A stretch of DNA of 64,000 nt. Origin: an uncultured Flavobacteriaceae bacterium. Its GTDB lineage: Bacteria; Bacteroidota; Bacteroidia; Flavobacteriales; Flavobacteriaceae. The stretch covers positions 20,522-84,521 of the forward strand of contig CALHGE010000016.1 in NCBI GenBank assembly GCA_938029725.1, written 5' to 3'. Within the stretch, counting starts at the first letter, position 1. The number at the start of each line of letters is the position of its first letter. Under the pieces are notes generated by a model. That model worked only from the letters and a program-made list of their open reading frames with translations, searched no databases and was not told where the DNA came from. Below are positions 1 through 12,550 of the stretch, piece after piece. Made by a program: the position numbers and the translations under genes.

Positions 1-114
1 CGCATAATCATAGACTGCGCTCAAACCATCATAAATTTCACTTGACTGAAATACATAGCCGTATTCCTTAGCATGTGAAATTACCTTCTTAAAATCGTCT
101 TCTTGTTTTGCCAT
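1..114 (-). CDS. glyQS: Glycine--tRNA ligase, N-terminal fragment (runs off window start)
   Basis: Reverse-strand translation MAKQEDDFKKVISHAKEYGYVFQSSEIYDGLSAVYDYA matches the glycyl-tRNA synthetase N-terminus. Confidence 0.85.
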   Translation of the reverse strand, partial: MAKQEDDFKKVISHAKEYGYVFQSSEIYDGLSAVYDYA

Positions 115-150
115 TTGGCAAAAATAGAATAATGAAGTGATTTTATAAAC

Positions 151-1050
151 TTATTTCAATTCGAATTCAAAAGTCTGAAGTAGCTGTTGATCTTCGAAAA
201 CATTTAAGACATAATCTCCAGGCGCTAAAGAACCTTCAGGAATAGTAACAAAGTCAATAACCTCAGTTTGTTCACCAGTGAAATTAACCACTACTCGCTT
301 ACTATAAACATTACCATTAACGTTTATAGTGTTCGCATTATCTTCTATTATACCCATGTTTGGGCCTAAAAATTGAAAGTAAATTACCCTTTCTTGATTT
401 GCCAAAGAATTATCTGGAGCAATAATAACACGCCCCCTTAATTTTTTAACGGTTGATGCTTTATTCGTTTGTATCGATTTACCCGAACGCACTCGCAAGG
501 CGGTAGCGTCAGTAGTTTCAAGTTCCAAATACTTTTTGATTTTCAGCGCTTTATTAAGATCTTGAATTTTATCACGTTGTAAGGCCTCTGCCTCTGTCAA
601 AGCTGCATTTCTGCTTTGTATGTATTCAATCTCTTTTTGGGAAGCTTCATACTTTTCAGCGAGTTGCAAATTCTTATAATTGAGAAAATCGTTTTTAAGC
701 TTTAAACTATCATTCTTAGCCCCGAGCCTTCGAAGTTCACCTTTAGCTTCTCTGAGTTTTTCTATTGTAAATGTTAACTTTCCAACAGAATCTAATAGCT
801 GCTGTAGTTTATATTTCGACCTCTGAAGTGCAATGTCATTTACCTCATCAAGTGCTGAAAGACGGTCAACATCAGCTTTCATCAATGTTAAATCTTGCAC
901 CAATAAATCTTTTTCAGTTTCGAGAAAATTTATTTGTGTTCTTGACTGCGCATAACTATAATAAAAAGCAATAAGAATGCCAATTATTACAGCTGTCAAC
1001 GCCGCGAGAATTATTTTGTAATTGAATTTAGTATCTTGACTGTCCATCAA
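151..1050 (-). CDS. Membrane-anchored coiled-coil protein, hypothetical
   Basis: N-terminal TM segment followed by a long coiled coil and a C-terminal beta-rich domain. Confidence 0.8.
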   Translation of the reverse strand: MMDSQDTKFNYKIILAALTAVIIGILIAFYYSYAQSRTQINFLETEKDLLVQDLTLMKADVDRLSALDEVNDIALQRSKYKLQQLLDSVGKLTFTIEKLREAKGELRRLGAKNDSLKLKNDFLNYKNLQLAEKYEASQKEIEYIQSRNAALTEAEALQRDKIQDLNKALKIKKYLELETTDATALRVRSGKSIQTNKASTVKKLRGRVIIAPDNSLANQERVIYFQFLGPNMGIIEDNANTINVNGNVYSKRVVVNFTGEQTEVIDFVTIPEGSLAPGDYVLNVFEDQQLLQTFEFELK

Positions 1051-1090
1051 TATGAAATGGGCTTTAAGTAGGTTTGTAAAAGAATAAGAT

Positions 1091-1804
1091 TTGCATATAA
1101 ATCAAGTTTCAAAGATAATAAACGATATCAATACGGTACTGCTACCTAAGGTGTGTTTTGGATGTAATGCGCATTTAAACAGAGGAGAGCAACACCTCTG
1201 TACCGTTTGTCGAAATCATCTGCCGATTACCGATTATACCTTTAACGAAGAAAACCCCATTGACCGTATTTTTTATGGTAGAATTGATGTGAATAAAGCT
1301 AGTTCTTTCCTTTTTTTTACTGAAAACAGCATCGTACAGCGGTTAATTCACCATTTAAAATATAAAAACCAAGAGCAGATTGGTGTATTTTTAGGAGATT
1401 GGTATGGTCAAATTTTAAAAGAAAACCAGTTTCTTAATAAAATTGATATGGTTATTCCTGTTCCTTTACACAAAAAGAAATTAAAAAAAAGAGGTTATAA
1501 CCAGGTAGCTCAATTTGGGCAGCGTTTAGCTCATTTTCTTGAAGCTGAGTATCGCGATGGACTTCTTACAAAAACAGCAAATACAAAAACTCAAACGACT
1601 AAAGGACGAATAGGCCGTTGGCAAGAAAATAAGGCACTGTACACATTAACGGACGCTTCTCAACTCAAAGACAAACGTATTTTATTGGTAGATGATGTCA
1701 TTACAAGTGGCGCCACAATGGAAATATGCGTAAAGGCCTTACAGAAAGCAACAGGAACAACTATTTATATTGCGAGTATGGCGGTAGTTCCACAATTTCA
1801 ATAA
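1091..1804 (+). CDS. ComF family phosphoribosyltransferase-like protein
   Basis: CFGC/CTVC zinc-finger-like N-terminus, PVPLHKKKLKKRGYNQ and LLVDDVITSGAT PRTase motif. Confidence 0.9.
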   Translation: MHINQVSKIINDINTVLLPKVCFGCNAHLNRGEQHLCTVCRNHLPITDYTFNEENPIDRIFYGRIDVNKASSFLFFTENSIVQRLIHHLKYKNQEQIGVFLGDWYGQILKENQFLNKIDMVIPVPLHKKKLKKRGYNQVAQFGQRLAHFLEAEYRDGLLTKTANTKTQTTKGRIGRWQENKALYTLTDASQLKDKRILLVDDVITSGATMEICVKALQKATGTTIYIASMAVVPQFQ

Positions 1805-1845
1805 TCTGCAAATTAGTCGTTTCTTTGTTAAAGATTTACACTCCT

Positions 1846-3462
1846 ATGTTGCCACGTTTTTTAGCTTGTATATTTTTCTTTTTGATAACACTTTCCGTAG
1901 TGCAATGCGGTCGACGCGGTGGCACCTTAACAGGCGGCCCGAAAGATGAGGATCCGCCGGTTTTAGTGAAAGCGGAACCAGAAAATCTAAGCACGAATTT
2001 CAAGTCCAAAAAAATTCGTTTGACCTTTGATGAATATATCAAATTACAAGATATTCAAGATCAACTCATTGTTTCACCACCATTAAAATATAGGCCTGAG
2101 ATTACGCCACAAGGTGGTGTACAAAAATATGTTGAAATTGAGATCAAAGATACCTTGCTACCCAACACTACCTACACCTTAAATTTTGGTCAGAGCGTGC
2201 AAGACAATAACGAAGGAAACCCCCTTAGCTTTTTAACGTATGTGTTTTCTACGGGAGATTATATTGATTCTTTAGAAGTGTTAGGTGTGGTTAAAGATGC
2301 TTTTAATAAAGAGGTTGATAAATTCGTGAGTGTCATGTTATATGAAATAGATAGCGCGTATACCGACTCAACTATTTATAAAAAACCACCAAACTATATC
2401 ACCAATACTTTAGATAGTACAGTGCTATTTAAGTTGCGTAACTTGAAGGAAGGAAAGTATGCAATTTTTGCTATCAAAGATGCCGCAAAGAACAACATCT
2501 TTGACCAAAACTCAGATAAAATTGCTTTTTTAAAAGATACTATTACTTTACCTACAGACTCTACTTATGTGTTAACACTGTTTAAAGAAACTCCAAGTTA
2601 CAGCGCATCTGTACCCAGTTTTGCGGCCAAAAATAAAATTGTGTTTGGCTACTATGGGGGAGAGGAAGCTATTGATATTACACCCTTAACGGTTATTCCT
2701 GACACCATTAAAACCAAAATATTAAAGGAAAGAAATAAAGACACTTTGAACTTTTGGTTTACACCTTATGAAACTGATTCCATTCGCTTTACCGTTACCA
2801 ACACAAAGAAAATGGCTATTGACACCTTTACGGTTAAAAGTCGTAAAGTGGGCGTTGATTCCTTAAAAATTGAGCCAAACCAAAACGGTTCATTAGATTT
2901 TAATACGGCATACCACTTGGCGATTAACACACCTATTGTAGCTGTTGACACTTCCAAAATAAAAATGATAGTTAAAGACTCTTTACCTATGGCTTTTACG
3001 GTGGTTTTTGATAGCCTTGCTAATACACTAGATTTTGATTTCGAAATAGAACCCAGCGAAAATTATAGCTTAGATTTATTACCTGGAGCAATAAGCGATT
3101 TTTTTGGTCAGACCAACGACACATTGAATTATCGACTATCTACCCGAAGTTTAGCGGACTATGGTAATCTAAGGCTAACGCTAGAAGGAGCCGTTGAATA
3201 CCCATTGATAGTTCAATTGACTGATGAAAAAGGGAAGACACTGCTTGAAGTTTATGCTCACGAGCCCCAAGTTTTCGAATTCAATACAATTAGCCCATCA
3301 AAGTATTTGATTCGTGTCATTTTCGATAAAAATGAAAATAAAATATGGGACACAGGCTCATTTCTAAAAAATATTCAGCCTGAAAGAGTTCTATATTACC
3401 CCAATGAAATTGAAGTTCGCGCCAATTGGGAGATAGAACAAACCTTTACAATTTCAAACTAA
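1846..3462 (+). CDS. Ig-like (Big_5 type) domain lipoprotein
   Basis: ORF track starts at 1726, but the internal Met at 1846 gives a lipoprotein signal (MLPRFLACIFFFLITLSVVQCG); PPVLVKAEPENLSTNFKSKKIRLTFDEYI is typical of Big_5. Confidence 0.8.
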   Translation: MLPRFLACIFFFLITLSVVQCGRRGGTLTGGPKDEDPPVLVKAEPENLSTNFKSKKIRLTFDEYIKLQDIQDQLIVSPPLKYRPEITPQGGVQKYVEIEIKDTLLPNTTYTLNFGQSVQDNNEGNPLSFLTYVFSTGDYIDSLEVLGVVKDAFNKEVDKFVSVMLYEIDSAYTDSTIYKKPPNYITNTLDSTVLFKLRNLKEGKYAIFAIKDAAKNNIFDQNSDKIAFLKDTITLPTDSTYVLTLFKETPSYSASVPSFAAKNKIVFGYYGGEEAIDITPLTVIPDTIKTKILKERNKDTLNFWFTPYETDSIRFTVTNTKKMAIDTFTVKSRKVGVDSLKIEPNQNGSLDFNTAYHLAINTPIVAVDTSKIKMIVKDSLPMAFTVVFDSLANTLDFDFEIEPSENYSLDLLPGAISDFFGQTNDTLNYRLSTRSLADYGNLRLTLEGAVEYPLIVQLTDEKGKTLLEVYAHEPQVFEFNTISPSKYLIRVIFDKNENKIWDTGSFLKNIQPERVLYYPNEIEVRANWEIEQTFTISN

Positions 3463-4222
3463 ATTCATCACGATCGTCAAGAAATTTTAGTTTTTCTCTA
3501 ATACTGCTAATATGTTCTTTGGCTATTGTTGCGTAAATAGTTTCCTCATTTTGAGAAAAAGAAAGTTTTTCCCCTAAGCCATTATAAACGGCCGAATGCC
3601 CAGTATAGTGATGTCCAGAAGGGTCCGTTCCTATTCGATTTACACCAATACAGTAGCTCATATTTTCAATAGCGCGCGCTTTTAAAAGTGTATCCCAAGC
3701 AGTAACTCTTGGTTTTGGCCAATTTGCAACATAGATAAGCACATCAAAATCTTCAGTATTTCGCGCCCAAACAGGAAATCGAAGGTCGTAACAAATAAGG
3801 GGACAAAATCGAAAGCCTCTAAAAGTCACTATTAATCTCTCTACTCCTGCATTATATACAAGATCTTCACCTGCTAAAGTGAAGGTGTGACGCTTGTCAT
3901 ATTGATAGTAATCACCATTAGGCTGAACAAAGAAAAGGCGATTGGTAAAACTTCCATGTTCATAGAATGGAAGACTGCCTGTTAGCGCAGCATTTTTTTC
4001 TTTCGAAATTTGCTGCATCCACTCGAGTGTAATTTCACCTTCTTCTTTTCCAAGGTTTTTGGGTGTCATTGTAAACCCCGTAGTAAACATCTCAGGAAGA
4101 ATAATCAAATCTACATCCGAAGAAATAGAATCAATTTTTTTTCCAAAATTGATTCTATTCTGTTCAGGATTTTCCCAAACCAAAGAAGATTGTATGAGAG
4201 CAACTTTTAGTTCTTGAGCCAT
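3446..4222 (-). CDS. Nitrilase-family amidohydrolase (omega-amidase/YafV-like)
   Basis: LPEMFTTGF, LICYDLRFPVWARN and YVANWPKPR nitrilase catalytic motifs (E, K, C). Confidence 0.9.
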   Translation of the reverse strand: MAQELKVALIQSSLVWENPEQNRINFGKKIDSISSDVDLIILPEMFTTGFTMTPKNLGKEEGEITLEWMQQISKEKNAALTGSLPFYEHGSFTNRLFFVQPNGDYYQYDKRHTFTLAGEDLVYNAGVERLIVTFRGFRFCPLICYDLRFPVWARNTEDFDVLIYVANWPKPRVTAWDTLLKARAIENMSYCIGVNRIGTDPSGHHYTGHSAVYNGLGEKLSFSQNEETIYATIAKEHISSIREKLKFLDDRDEFSLKL

Positions 4223-4464
4223 GCCTTAAAATTAGTTAAAATAAACTTCAGCCCCGACTTTTACCAAAGCAAATAATTCATATTTTTCAAACTCAACTAT
4301 AAACGAATTACAGCAATTTATCATTCAAATTGTCTTTGGTGTGTCATATTTTGCAGTTTTAGGGTAAAATAGCACATAAACTAGAAAAAATAGTTGTAGT
4401 TCACCCGATGTAAAAAATCGAATTTTGCAGGGTAATATTAGAATAACCTACTTCAAACATACGT

Positions 4465-4746
4465 ATGGATTTTACTTCGATTATAGGCAATGTAGCAGCC
4501 TTGTTAACGACAATAAGTTTTTTACCCCAAGCTATCAAAACGATAAAAACAAAAGATACAGGCAGTCTATCTTTTCCCATGTATTTGCTTTTTGTAACTG
4601 GGGTTACCCTTTGGCTCGTGTACGGAACCCTTAACAATCAGATGCCAATTATAGTAGGTAATCTAGTTACTTTAGTACTTGCGGGTATTATTCTAGGTTT
4701 TATGGTAAAAGGAAAATTTACAAAGCGGTTTAGGGGTGGCTTGTGA
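4465..4746 (+). CDS. SemiSWEET-family sugar transporter
   Basis: Approximately 90 aa three-TM protein with GNVAALLTTISFLPQAIKTIKTKDTGSLS, typical of SemiSWEET/PQ-loop. Confidence 0.85.
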   Translation: MDFTSIIGNVAALLTTISFLPQAIKTIKTKDTGSLSFPMYLLFVTGVTLWLVYGTLNNQMPIIVGNLVTLVLAGIILGFMVKGKFTKRFRGGL

Positions 4747-4794
4747 TAGGCTTCGACTACTGGTTTTGACCCAAAAACTACCACCAAAGACCTT

Positions 4795-5274
4795 CTATAC
4801 TTCCCCTTCAAATAAGTCAATCAGCTCAGGAATGCCAGCTAGTTTTGCGTGATCCAACGCCGAATTACCCCTACCATCTCTAATAGCAGTATCAGCCCCA
4901 TTTGCCAACAGTAATTTCGCAATATACATCCGATTAAAAGTTATCGCATAAATTAAGCTTGTACTGCCCATTGCATTGATTTCATTGACCTTAGCACCCT
5001 TATCTATTAATAGTTTTGCAATCTCCTCAAAGCCCTTAAAACAAACACCCATCAAAGCCGTATTTCCTGAAGAATCTTTTTCATCAATTTTTGCGCCTTT
5101 CTCTAATAAGAGCGCTGTTATACCTGCATGATTATAGTAGGTTGCCAAAATCAAAGGTGTCGATCCCCGTTGGTCTCTAGAATCTATCAAATCGAGATTT
5201 TCTTCTAGCATCGCACGAACACTAGCTATACTCCCGGTACGGACATTACTAAAAAAAGGCTCTGTGTTTTCCAT
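4795..5274 (-). CDS. Ankyrin repeat protein
   Basis: Repeats of G(S/N)TPLILATYYNHAGITALLLEKGA type; divergent from katG. Confidence 0.9.
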   Translation of the reverse strand: MENTEPFFSNVRTGSIASVRAMLEENLDLIDSRDQRGSTPLILATYYNHAGITALLLEKGAKIDEKDSSGNTALMGVCFKGFEEIAKLLIDKGAKVNEINAMGSTSLIYAITFNRMYIAKLLLANGADTAIRDGRGNSALDHAKLAGIPELIDLFEGEV

Positions 5275-5476
5275 GAATTTAAAAGTATTAAAAAAATATT
5301 TTAAGATAAAAATCTATGTGACATCAGTGAAAAAATCACCTTTTTCTAGTCCTTTATTTAAACAATTTCACCAAAATAACTCACCATAGATATTATCAAT
5401 ACCAAAATAACACAAATCGAGATGATAACTCTACTAAGCCTTGAACATTTTTGGTAGCTTTACACTTCTAGCCTAA

Positions 5477-7738
<2,262 letters not shown>

Positions 7739-7760
7739 TTTTTAGAAATACATATTTATC

Positions 7761-7794
7761 AAAAAAGGTGGTCTCTTACAAGGCCACCTTTTTT
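7761..7794. terminator. Intrinsic terminator downstream of katG
   Basis: AAAAAAGGTGG-N12-CCACCTTTTTT, 11 bp perfect stem with T tract on both strands. Confidence 0.85.
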
Positions 7795-7927
7795 ATGGTT
7801 TATTTTCTTAAAGTATTCGAAAAATCGAAAATTTGCAAGAATTTTATACATTTTAAAATTAAAAATTGTTAATAAATATCTACACCAAATGAAGAAAGCA
7901 TTTCTATAAAATGCGTAATTTCCTACT

Positions 7928-8242
7928 ATGGAAATTCTGTCAGAAACTGAAAAAAATATTAAAAAGACAAACCTTTCCACCCAACCAGAAAAGTGTTCCT
8001 TCTCTGGTGCCACAGCAGACTTCTATGTCGGCCTTTCCGGAACAGCAAATAGTGATGGTGCAGTGAGAAGTGACCTTGTAGAAACCGCCATAAACAAACT
8101 TTTAGGTCAGGGTTCTGATGGCATTAAATGGCCCGTTGTTCTAGATATGAAAAAGAAAATTCTCTTTCACTCACATGAAGCCTATCAAAGTGGCACTTCT
8201 GCCATACTAGGTTGGCAAGACTATTTTTCGAAACTTTCCTAA
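7928..8242 (+). CDS. Small hypothetical protein
   Basis: 104 aa ORF after katG; no family recognised. Confidence 0.6.
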   Translation: MEILSETEKNIKKTNLSTQPEKCSFSGATADFYVGLSGTANSDGAVRSDLVETAINKLLGQGSDGIKWPVVLDMKKKILFHSHEAYQSGTSAILGWQDYFSKLS

Positions 8243-8249
8243 TATTTTT

Positions 8250-9626
8250 CTAATTGCGAATTCTTGGCGTGAAATCTTCAGGAGCGTTTTTAGGTTCTTG
8301 AATAGTTTCTTCTGCCCCAGTATCATTATAAATTGTCCATTCACTAAACGTATATACCGGGTTTCCCTCCACAACTTCGTCATTGCGAACCGCTCTACCA
8401 TCTTCGAATTCATGATTGGTACCGGAGCCGTCTTCTCCTACTATTCCAAAAACATCAATTACAGTACCGAAAGGGTCAATCAATTGTAGGTTATCATCTC
8501 CATTTGAATCAGCAGGTGTGTTTGTACCTACAGCCAAATCTGGTGCAAAGGCGTATACTTGTTCAAATTCTAAGGTGTTAGGTGATATCACAAAAGTGCT
8601 TTTCGCTGCTATCGTAAAGCCTGATAAATCAATACTAGAGCTAACTTCTATATTATCGTTTGTGAACCGAACAAGCTTCCATCCTTTTAAATCTAATTGC
8701 TCGCTAGCGGAATTATATAACTCTACAAAGCGCGCTTTTGAATTATTATCTGGGTCCGCGAGTTCAGAAATGAATAGCTGATTCGAAGTATATTCATCTA
8801 CAATTTCTTCACAGCGTTCTTCCGTAAAGCTGAGATCTTTCAAACTCCGTATTGCGAGGCTAAAATTAGCCTTATCTCTTAGTAAAACTCCTATAATTTT
8901 TCCATTTCCTGAGGGTAAAAATTCAGCTTGAAAATCAGAAAAGCCACTATTCACCAATGTAATCGTATTCCCTTTACAATCCATAAGCCTTCGCTCTGTT
9001 TCTTCTCGCTCTTCCGCAAAAATCGCTCCTATTTCCGCATCAATAATTTCTAAATTATCTACCACAACCAAGGTATTTGTACTCCGCGGTTCTAGATTCT
9101 CAAGAGATATCAAGCTAGGCTGAATAGTAGCTTTTTCATCTGTGGAAAGAAAAACATGATTGTCAACCACTGCCGCCGGAAGTCGACCTACAGACACATT
9201 TCCAAAGGAAGTAAAGACGCCTCCAATTTTAAAAACATCCTTGCTTCGACCCAAATAAAGACCCTTTAACTTAATATAGATTTTACTTCCTTCAGGGAAA
9301 AACAAATGAGAATCTCTAAGGTCAATTTCTATTTGAAACCCTTCAGATGGGTTCTCAGGTTTGTCTTGAAAATGAAGTACACTAAAGAAGTTTCCCATTT
9401 CATCAGAAGAGCTTACATAGCCCTCAATAATTAAATCTTCTTGTATTTGGAAAGTTTCTTCTTGATAGCGGCTTTTAACTTCTGAATATGTTGCGTTAGC
9501 AACTAAACCCGAGACTTGATTGCCTTCCAAAGGTTTGAAATCACGGTCTTTAACACAAGTGCATAGCAAGACTATATTAAAAAAAGCTAAAGCTAGCGTT
9601 ACTCTATATTTAAAATTTATAGTCAT
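8250..9626 (-). CDS. DUF5689 / lamin-tail domain surface lipoprotein
   Basis: Lipoprotein-like N-terminus (FFNIVLLCTCV); EGYVSSSDEMGNFFSVLHFQD resembles DUF5689; LFISELADPDNNSKARFVELYNSASEQLDLKGWKLVRF is an LTD motif. Confidence 0.8.
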   Translation of the reverse strand: MTINFKYRVTLALAFFNIVLLCTCVKDRDFKPLEGNQVSGLVANATYSEVKSRYQEETFQIQEDLIIEGYVSSSDEMGNFFSVLHFQDKPENPSEGFQIEIDLRDSHLFFPEGSKIYIKLKGLYLGRSKDVFKIGGVFTSFGNVSVGRLPAAVVDNHVFLSTDEKATIQPSLISLENLEPRSTNTLVVVDNLEIIDAEIGAIFAEEREETERRLMDCKGNTITLVNSGFSDFQAEFLPSGNGKIIGVLLRDKANFSLAIRSLKDLSFTEERCEEIVDEYTSNQLFISELADPDNNSKARFVELYNSASEQLDLKGWKLVRFTNDNIEVSSSIDLSGFTIAAKSTFVISPNTLEFEQVYAFAPDLAVGTNTPADSNGDDNLQLIDPFGTVIDVFGIVGEDGSGTNHEFEDGRAVRNDEVVEGNPVYTFSEWTIYNDTGAEETIQEPKNAPEDFTPRIRN

Positions 9627-9723
9627 AAGTGTTCTTTTTTATACCCTCCTAAGTTCCTATGTATTAGAAAGAAAACCCAAGAGCCTGGCGTGGCGACCTA
9701 GGAAGCTTAAGGAGTATGTTATT

Positions 9724-12456
9724 TTAAAAGCTAAAGGCTACATTCAAAAAATAGGTTCGCCCATATCCGTACCAATATTTAGGCGCGAATGATGGGGTAC
9801 CACTCAAATTATCTTGTTGTAATTGCCCAAAGTTGCCATTTCTGCTTTGCTCGTAACCCCCAGTTCTGAAGGTAGTATCGAATAGGTTATTCACACTGGC
9901 AAAAATGCTCACGTACTTTCCCTTCTTAAGCCAAGATTTTCCTCCTACTAAATTCAGTAAGTAGAAATTATCTAATGCCTTTTGTAGTAGTAGCTTATCG
10001 ACGTTTTCTTGTGTAGCATCTGGAAAAGGGTCACCAGTTTCAGGATCTAGATAAAAACTAGCAGTTCTGGTAATCGTTGAGATATTAGCGTAGTTGTCCG
10101 CTAAATAATTTGCAGTTGCTCCTATCCACCAATAGGTTGGCGCCCTATAATTGATACCCAATGCAAAAGCTTTTTGTGGGCCTTGAGCTAATTTATAATT
10201 CCTAACATTTGCCATTCCTAAGTCCACATTTCCATCAGGGTTTATAAAATTTTCCTCCGCGCCAGCCGTATCAAAATTTATGGCTACTGAAGGATGGCTC
10301 GCATAGGTATACTTTCCAATAGCGGCTACGGCAGAAAGCTTTACAGAAGACGATAATTCATATTCAAACCCGAATTCCACACCCATATGAAGTTTGTCTA
10401 GATCAGTTAGTACTTCTTGAACAAAATCAGATCCTACCCCTGAATCAACAAAGAAAAAATTAATATCGGTCGTATTTTGAAAGCGCGTATGAAAAGCAGT
10501 TATTCTTCCCGAAAGTTTTGGCAAACGCAGGTAATAGTTAAAATCTGTAGTTGTAATTCTTTCATTTTGGAGATTGACTACGACTTCATTGTTTTCTCTA
10601 GGGTTGATAAAGACATTTTGTACGGTTGGCGGCTTGTTTAATAAAGCTCCGTTTAGAACGAGCTGATGCCTCCCATTTATGCGATAGGTAAACCCTCCTT
10701 TAACGCCATGATTTGCTAATGAAACAGGGGCACTTTTTCCTAGAGAATTCTCAGGAAAACGCTGGTTCTGAAAAAGACCCGCTCTTTGATAGTTTGAATT
10801 TAAATAGTTGGTTGATACAAAAGCATCCCACTTATTTCGAGTGTAGCTGATTTGCGCAAAAACATCGAATTGAGTACTAGCGATATCGTAGTTGTAATTA
10901 AAAATATCATTTTCGCCTTTTAAAGCACTCCCATTGCTATCATTCAATGTATTTGAAAACGGGTCTATGTCTTCATGAAAATCAGCCCCCAAAAGATCAT
11001 GAATTTTTGCAAAATTCCTTGATTTTAGTTGCCGATAGCTAATTCCAAAGTCAAATTGAAATGCCTCTGTGAGCTTTAAATTTCCAATACTATTTAGGGT
11101 AAATTGATGGTCGTTAACGACATCATCATAGAAGACATAGCTCGCCTTCTCGTTATTAGAATTGGCTTGATACACTTTGGTCCAATCAAGTTGTGGGTTC
11201 TCAAGAAACCCCTCTTTTGCCAAATTAGCGCTAATAAAATTGGCCCCAATCGGACTATTGATATAGAAACTAGGAAGGTATCTATAATAGTTAGGGTCTG
11301 GATTTGGAGCATTGTAATAGCCTAGTCTACTTCTATATTTTGATCCGAATTGATATGAAACACCCGTGTTCAAACTAAACTTTTTAGCGGCATAGAAATA
11401 GTTTAGCATCAAAATTGGCTCCGCAATTCTTCGTTCTCTAGAATTTCGAATTTTGGAATTTTGGAGCCCCCAATAGGGGTTATATTTTTTGCCTACAAGC
11501 TCAAAAACCTCTTCTGTTAGGGCAGATGAACGACCGCGCCTATTAGCGCTTAAAATACCGGTAAAGTTTAGTGTATTACTTTTATCAAACTTATATTCTA
11601 TCGCTCCGAATACTGAATATGAATCATATAAAGTGCCCTCTATATAACCTTGTTTGGCCCACCTTCGCGAAGCCGAAACACTATAGGTAAGCCCTTTCTC
11701 TTTTGACTTTGAAGTATGGGTAACCATCAACCTTCCTGCATAGGTTCTATTTGAGGCAGAAGAAGATAATCGGGTACCAGGTCTAAGCTTTGATGGTCGC
11801 GTATCAATATTAGTAGTTCCGAGAATACCTCCAAAATTAAAAGCTGAAGCCTGAAGTCCATGTGTAAATTGCTGGTTTCTTGTGGCATCATTCAATCCAC
11901 CCCAGTTATTCCATTGCGGTCGACCATCATAGAATTTATTCATAAGAATTCCATTCAGTAATACCTTCCCATACTGTGAATCATATCCGCGAACGCGAAA
12001 AAAAGCTTGGCCAAAATCAAAGGCCGCCCGATTTAAAAATATATCTTTTGTAGCCTGCAAGAGTCCGGAAGAATTTGAACTGATTTCATCGTCTAGCACT
12101 TCAGAGTCGGTAAGGGTAATCAAATTATCTGTCTGTTCTGTAGTGATATCTCTTTCTAGATAGATAGTACCCATATCTAAGCTATCAGCCTCTAATTCAA
12201 TCGGAATTCGTTTCACCAGAAAATCTGGATAAGTGACTTTAAAAATATAAGCGCCTTTACTTGAAATACGCAGCTGAAAAAAGCCTTTTTTATCTGTTAA
12301 GGTACCTGTGTTTTCATTTTCTAAACGAACATCTACGCTCGACATTGACGTTTTATCAAGCTGGTTTAAAACCCTTCCGCTGACTACCAAAACGTCTTGT
12401 GCAATGCACGACGTGCAAACCAAAAAGAACGAGACTAATAGCGGTTGACTAAACAT
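9724..12456 (-). CDS. TonB-dependent receptor with carboxypeptidase-regulatory-like N-terminal domain
   Basis: VSGRVLNQLDKTSMSSVDVRLENENTGTLTDKKGFF; plug AFFRVRGYDSQYGKVLLNGI; C-terminal aromatic end (FLNVAFSF). Confidence 0.93.
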   Translation of the reverse strand: MFSQPLLVSFFLVCTSCIAQDVLVVSGRVLNQLDKTSMSSVDVRLENENTGTLTDKKGFFQLRISSKGAYIFKVTYPDFLVKRIPIELEADSLDMGTIYLERDITTEQTDNLITLTDSEVLDDEISSNSSGLLQATKDIFLNRAAFDFGQAFFRVRGYDSQYGKVLLNGILMNKFYDGRPQWNNWGGLNDATRNQQFTHGLQASAFNFGGILGTTNIDTRPSKLRPGTRLSSSASNRTYAGRLMVTHTSKSKEKGLTYSVSASRRWAKQGYIEGTLYDSYSVFGAIEYKFDKSNTLNFTGILSANRRGRSSALTEEVFELVGKKYNPYWGLQNSKIRNSRERRIAEPILMLNYFYAAKKFSLNTGVSYQFGSKYRSRLGYYNAPNPDPNYYRYLPSFYINSPIGANFISANLAKEGFLENPQLDWTKVYQANSNNEKASYVFYDDVVNDHQFTLNSIGNLKLTEAFQFDFGISYRQLKSRNFAKIHDLLGADFHEDIDPFSNTLNDSNGSALKGENDIFNYNYDIASTQFDVFAQISYTRNKWDAFVSTNYLNSNYQRAGLFQNQRFPENSLGKSAPVSLANHGVKGGFTYRINGRHQLVLNGALLNKPPTVQNVFINPRENNEVVVNLQNERITTTDFNYYLRLPKLSGRITAFHTRFQNTTDINFFFVDSGVGSDFVQEVLTDLDKLHMGVEFGFEYELSSSVKLSAVAAIGKYTYASHPSVAINFDTAGAEENFINPDGNVDLGMANVRNYKLAQGPQKAFALGINYRAPTYWWIGATANYLADNYANISTITRTASFYLDPETGDPFPDATQENVDKLLLQKALDNFYLLNLVGGKSWLKKGKYVSIFASVNNLFDTTFRTGGYEQSRNGNFGQLQQDNLSGTPSFAPKYWYGYGRTYFLNVAFSF

Positions 12457-12550
12457 TTGTGTTGGTTAAAGTTCTAAAGCCGAGACATCAATATATTAAA
12501 AAGTAAATAAATAAGTGGGAATTTTCTTTAATTTAAATATATTTAGAGTT

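Noticed and set aside
4401-4820. Minus and alternative-frame ORFs overlapping the SemiSWEET gene
   Set aside because: The plus ORF 4465-4746 has clear SemiSWEET signature; the others are nested shadows
7759-8013. Minus ORF overlapping the katG terminator and the small hypothetical gene
   Set aside because: Contains the terminator hairpin and lacks domain features; the opposite strand 7928-8242 is a better candidate
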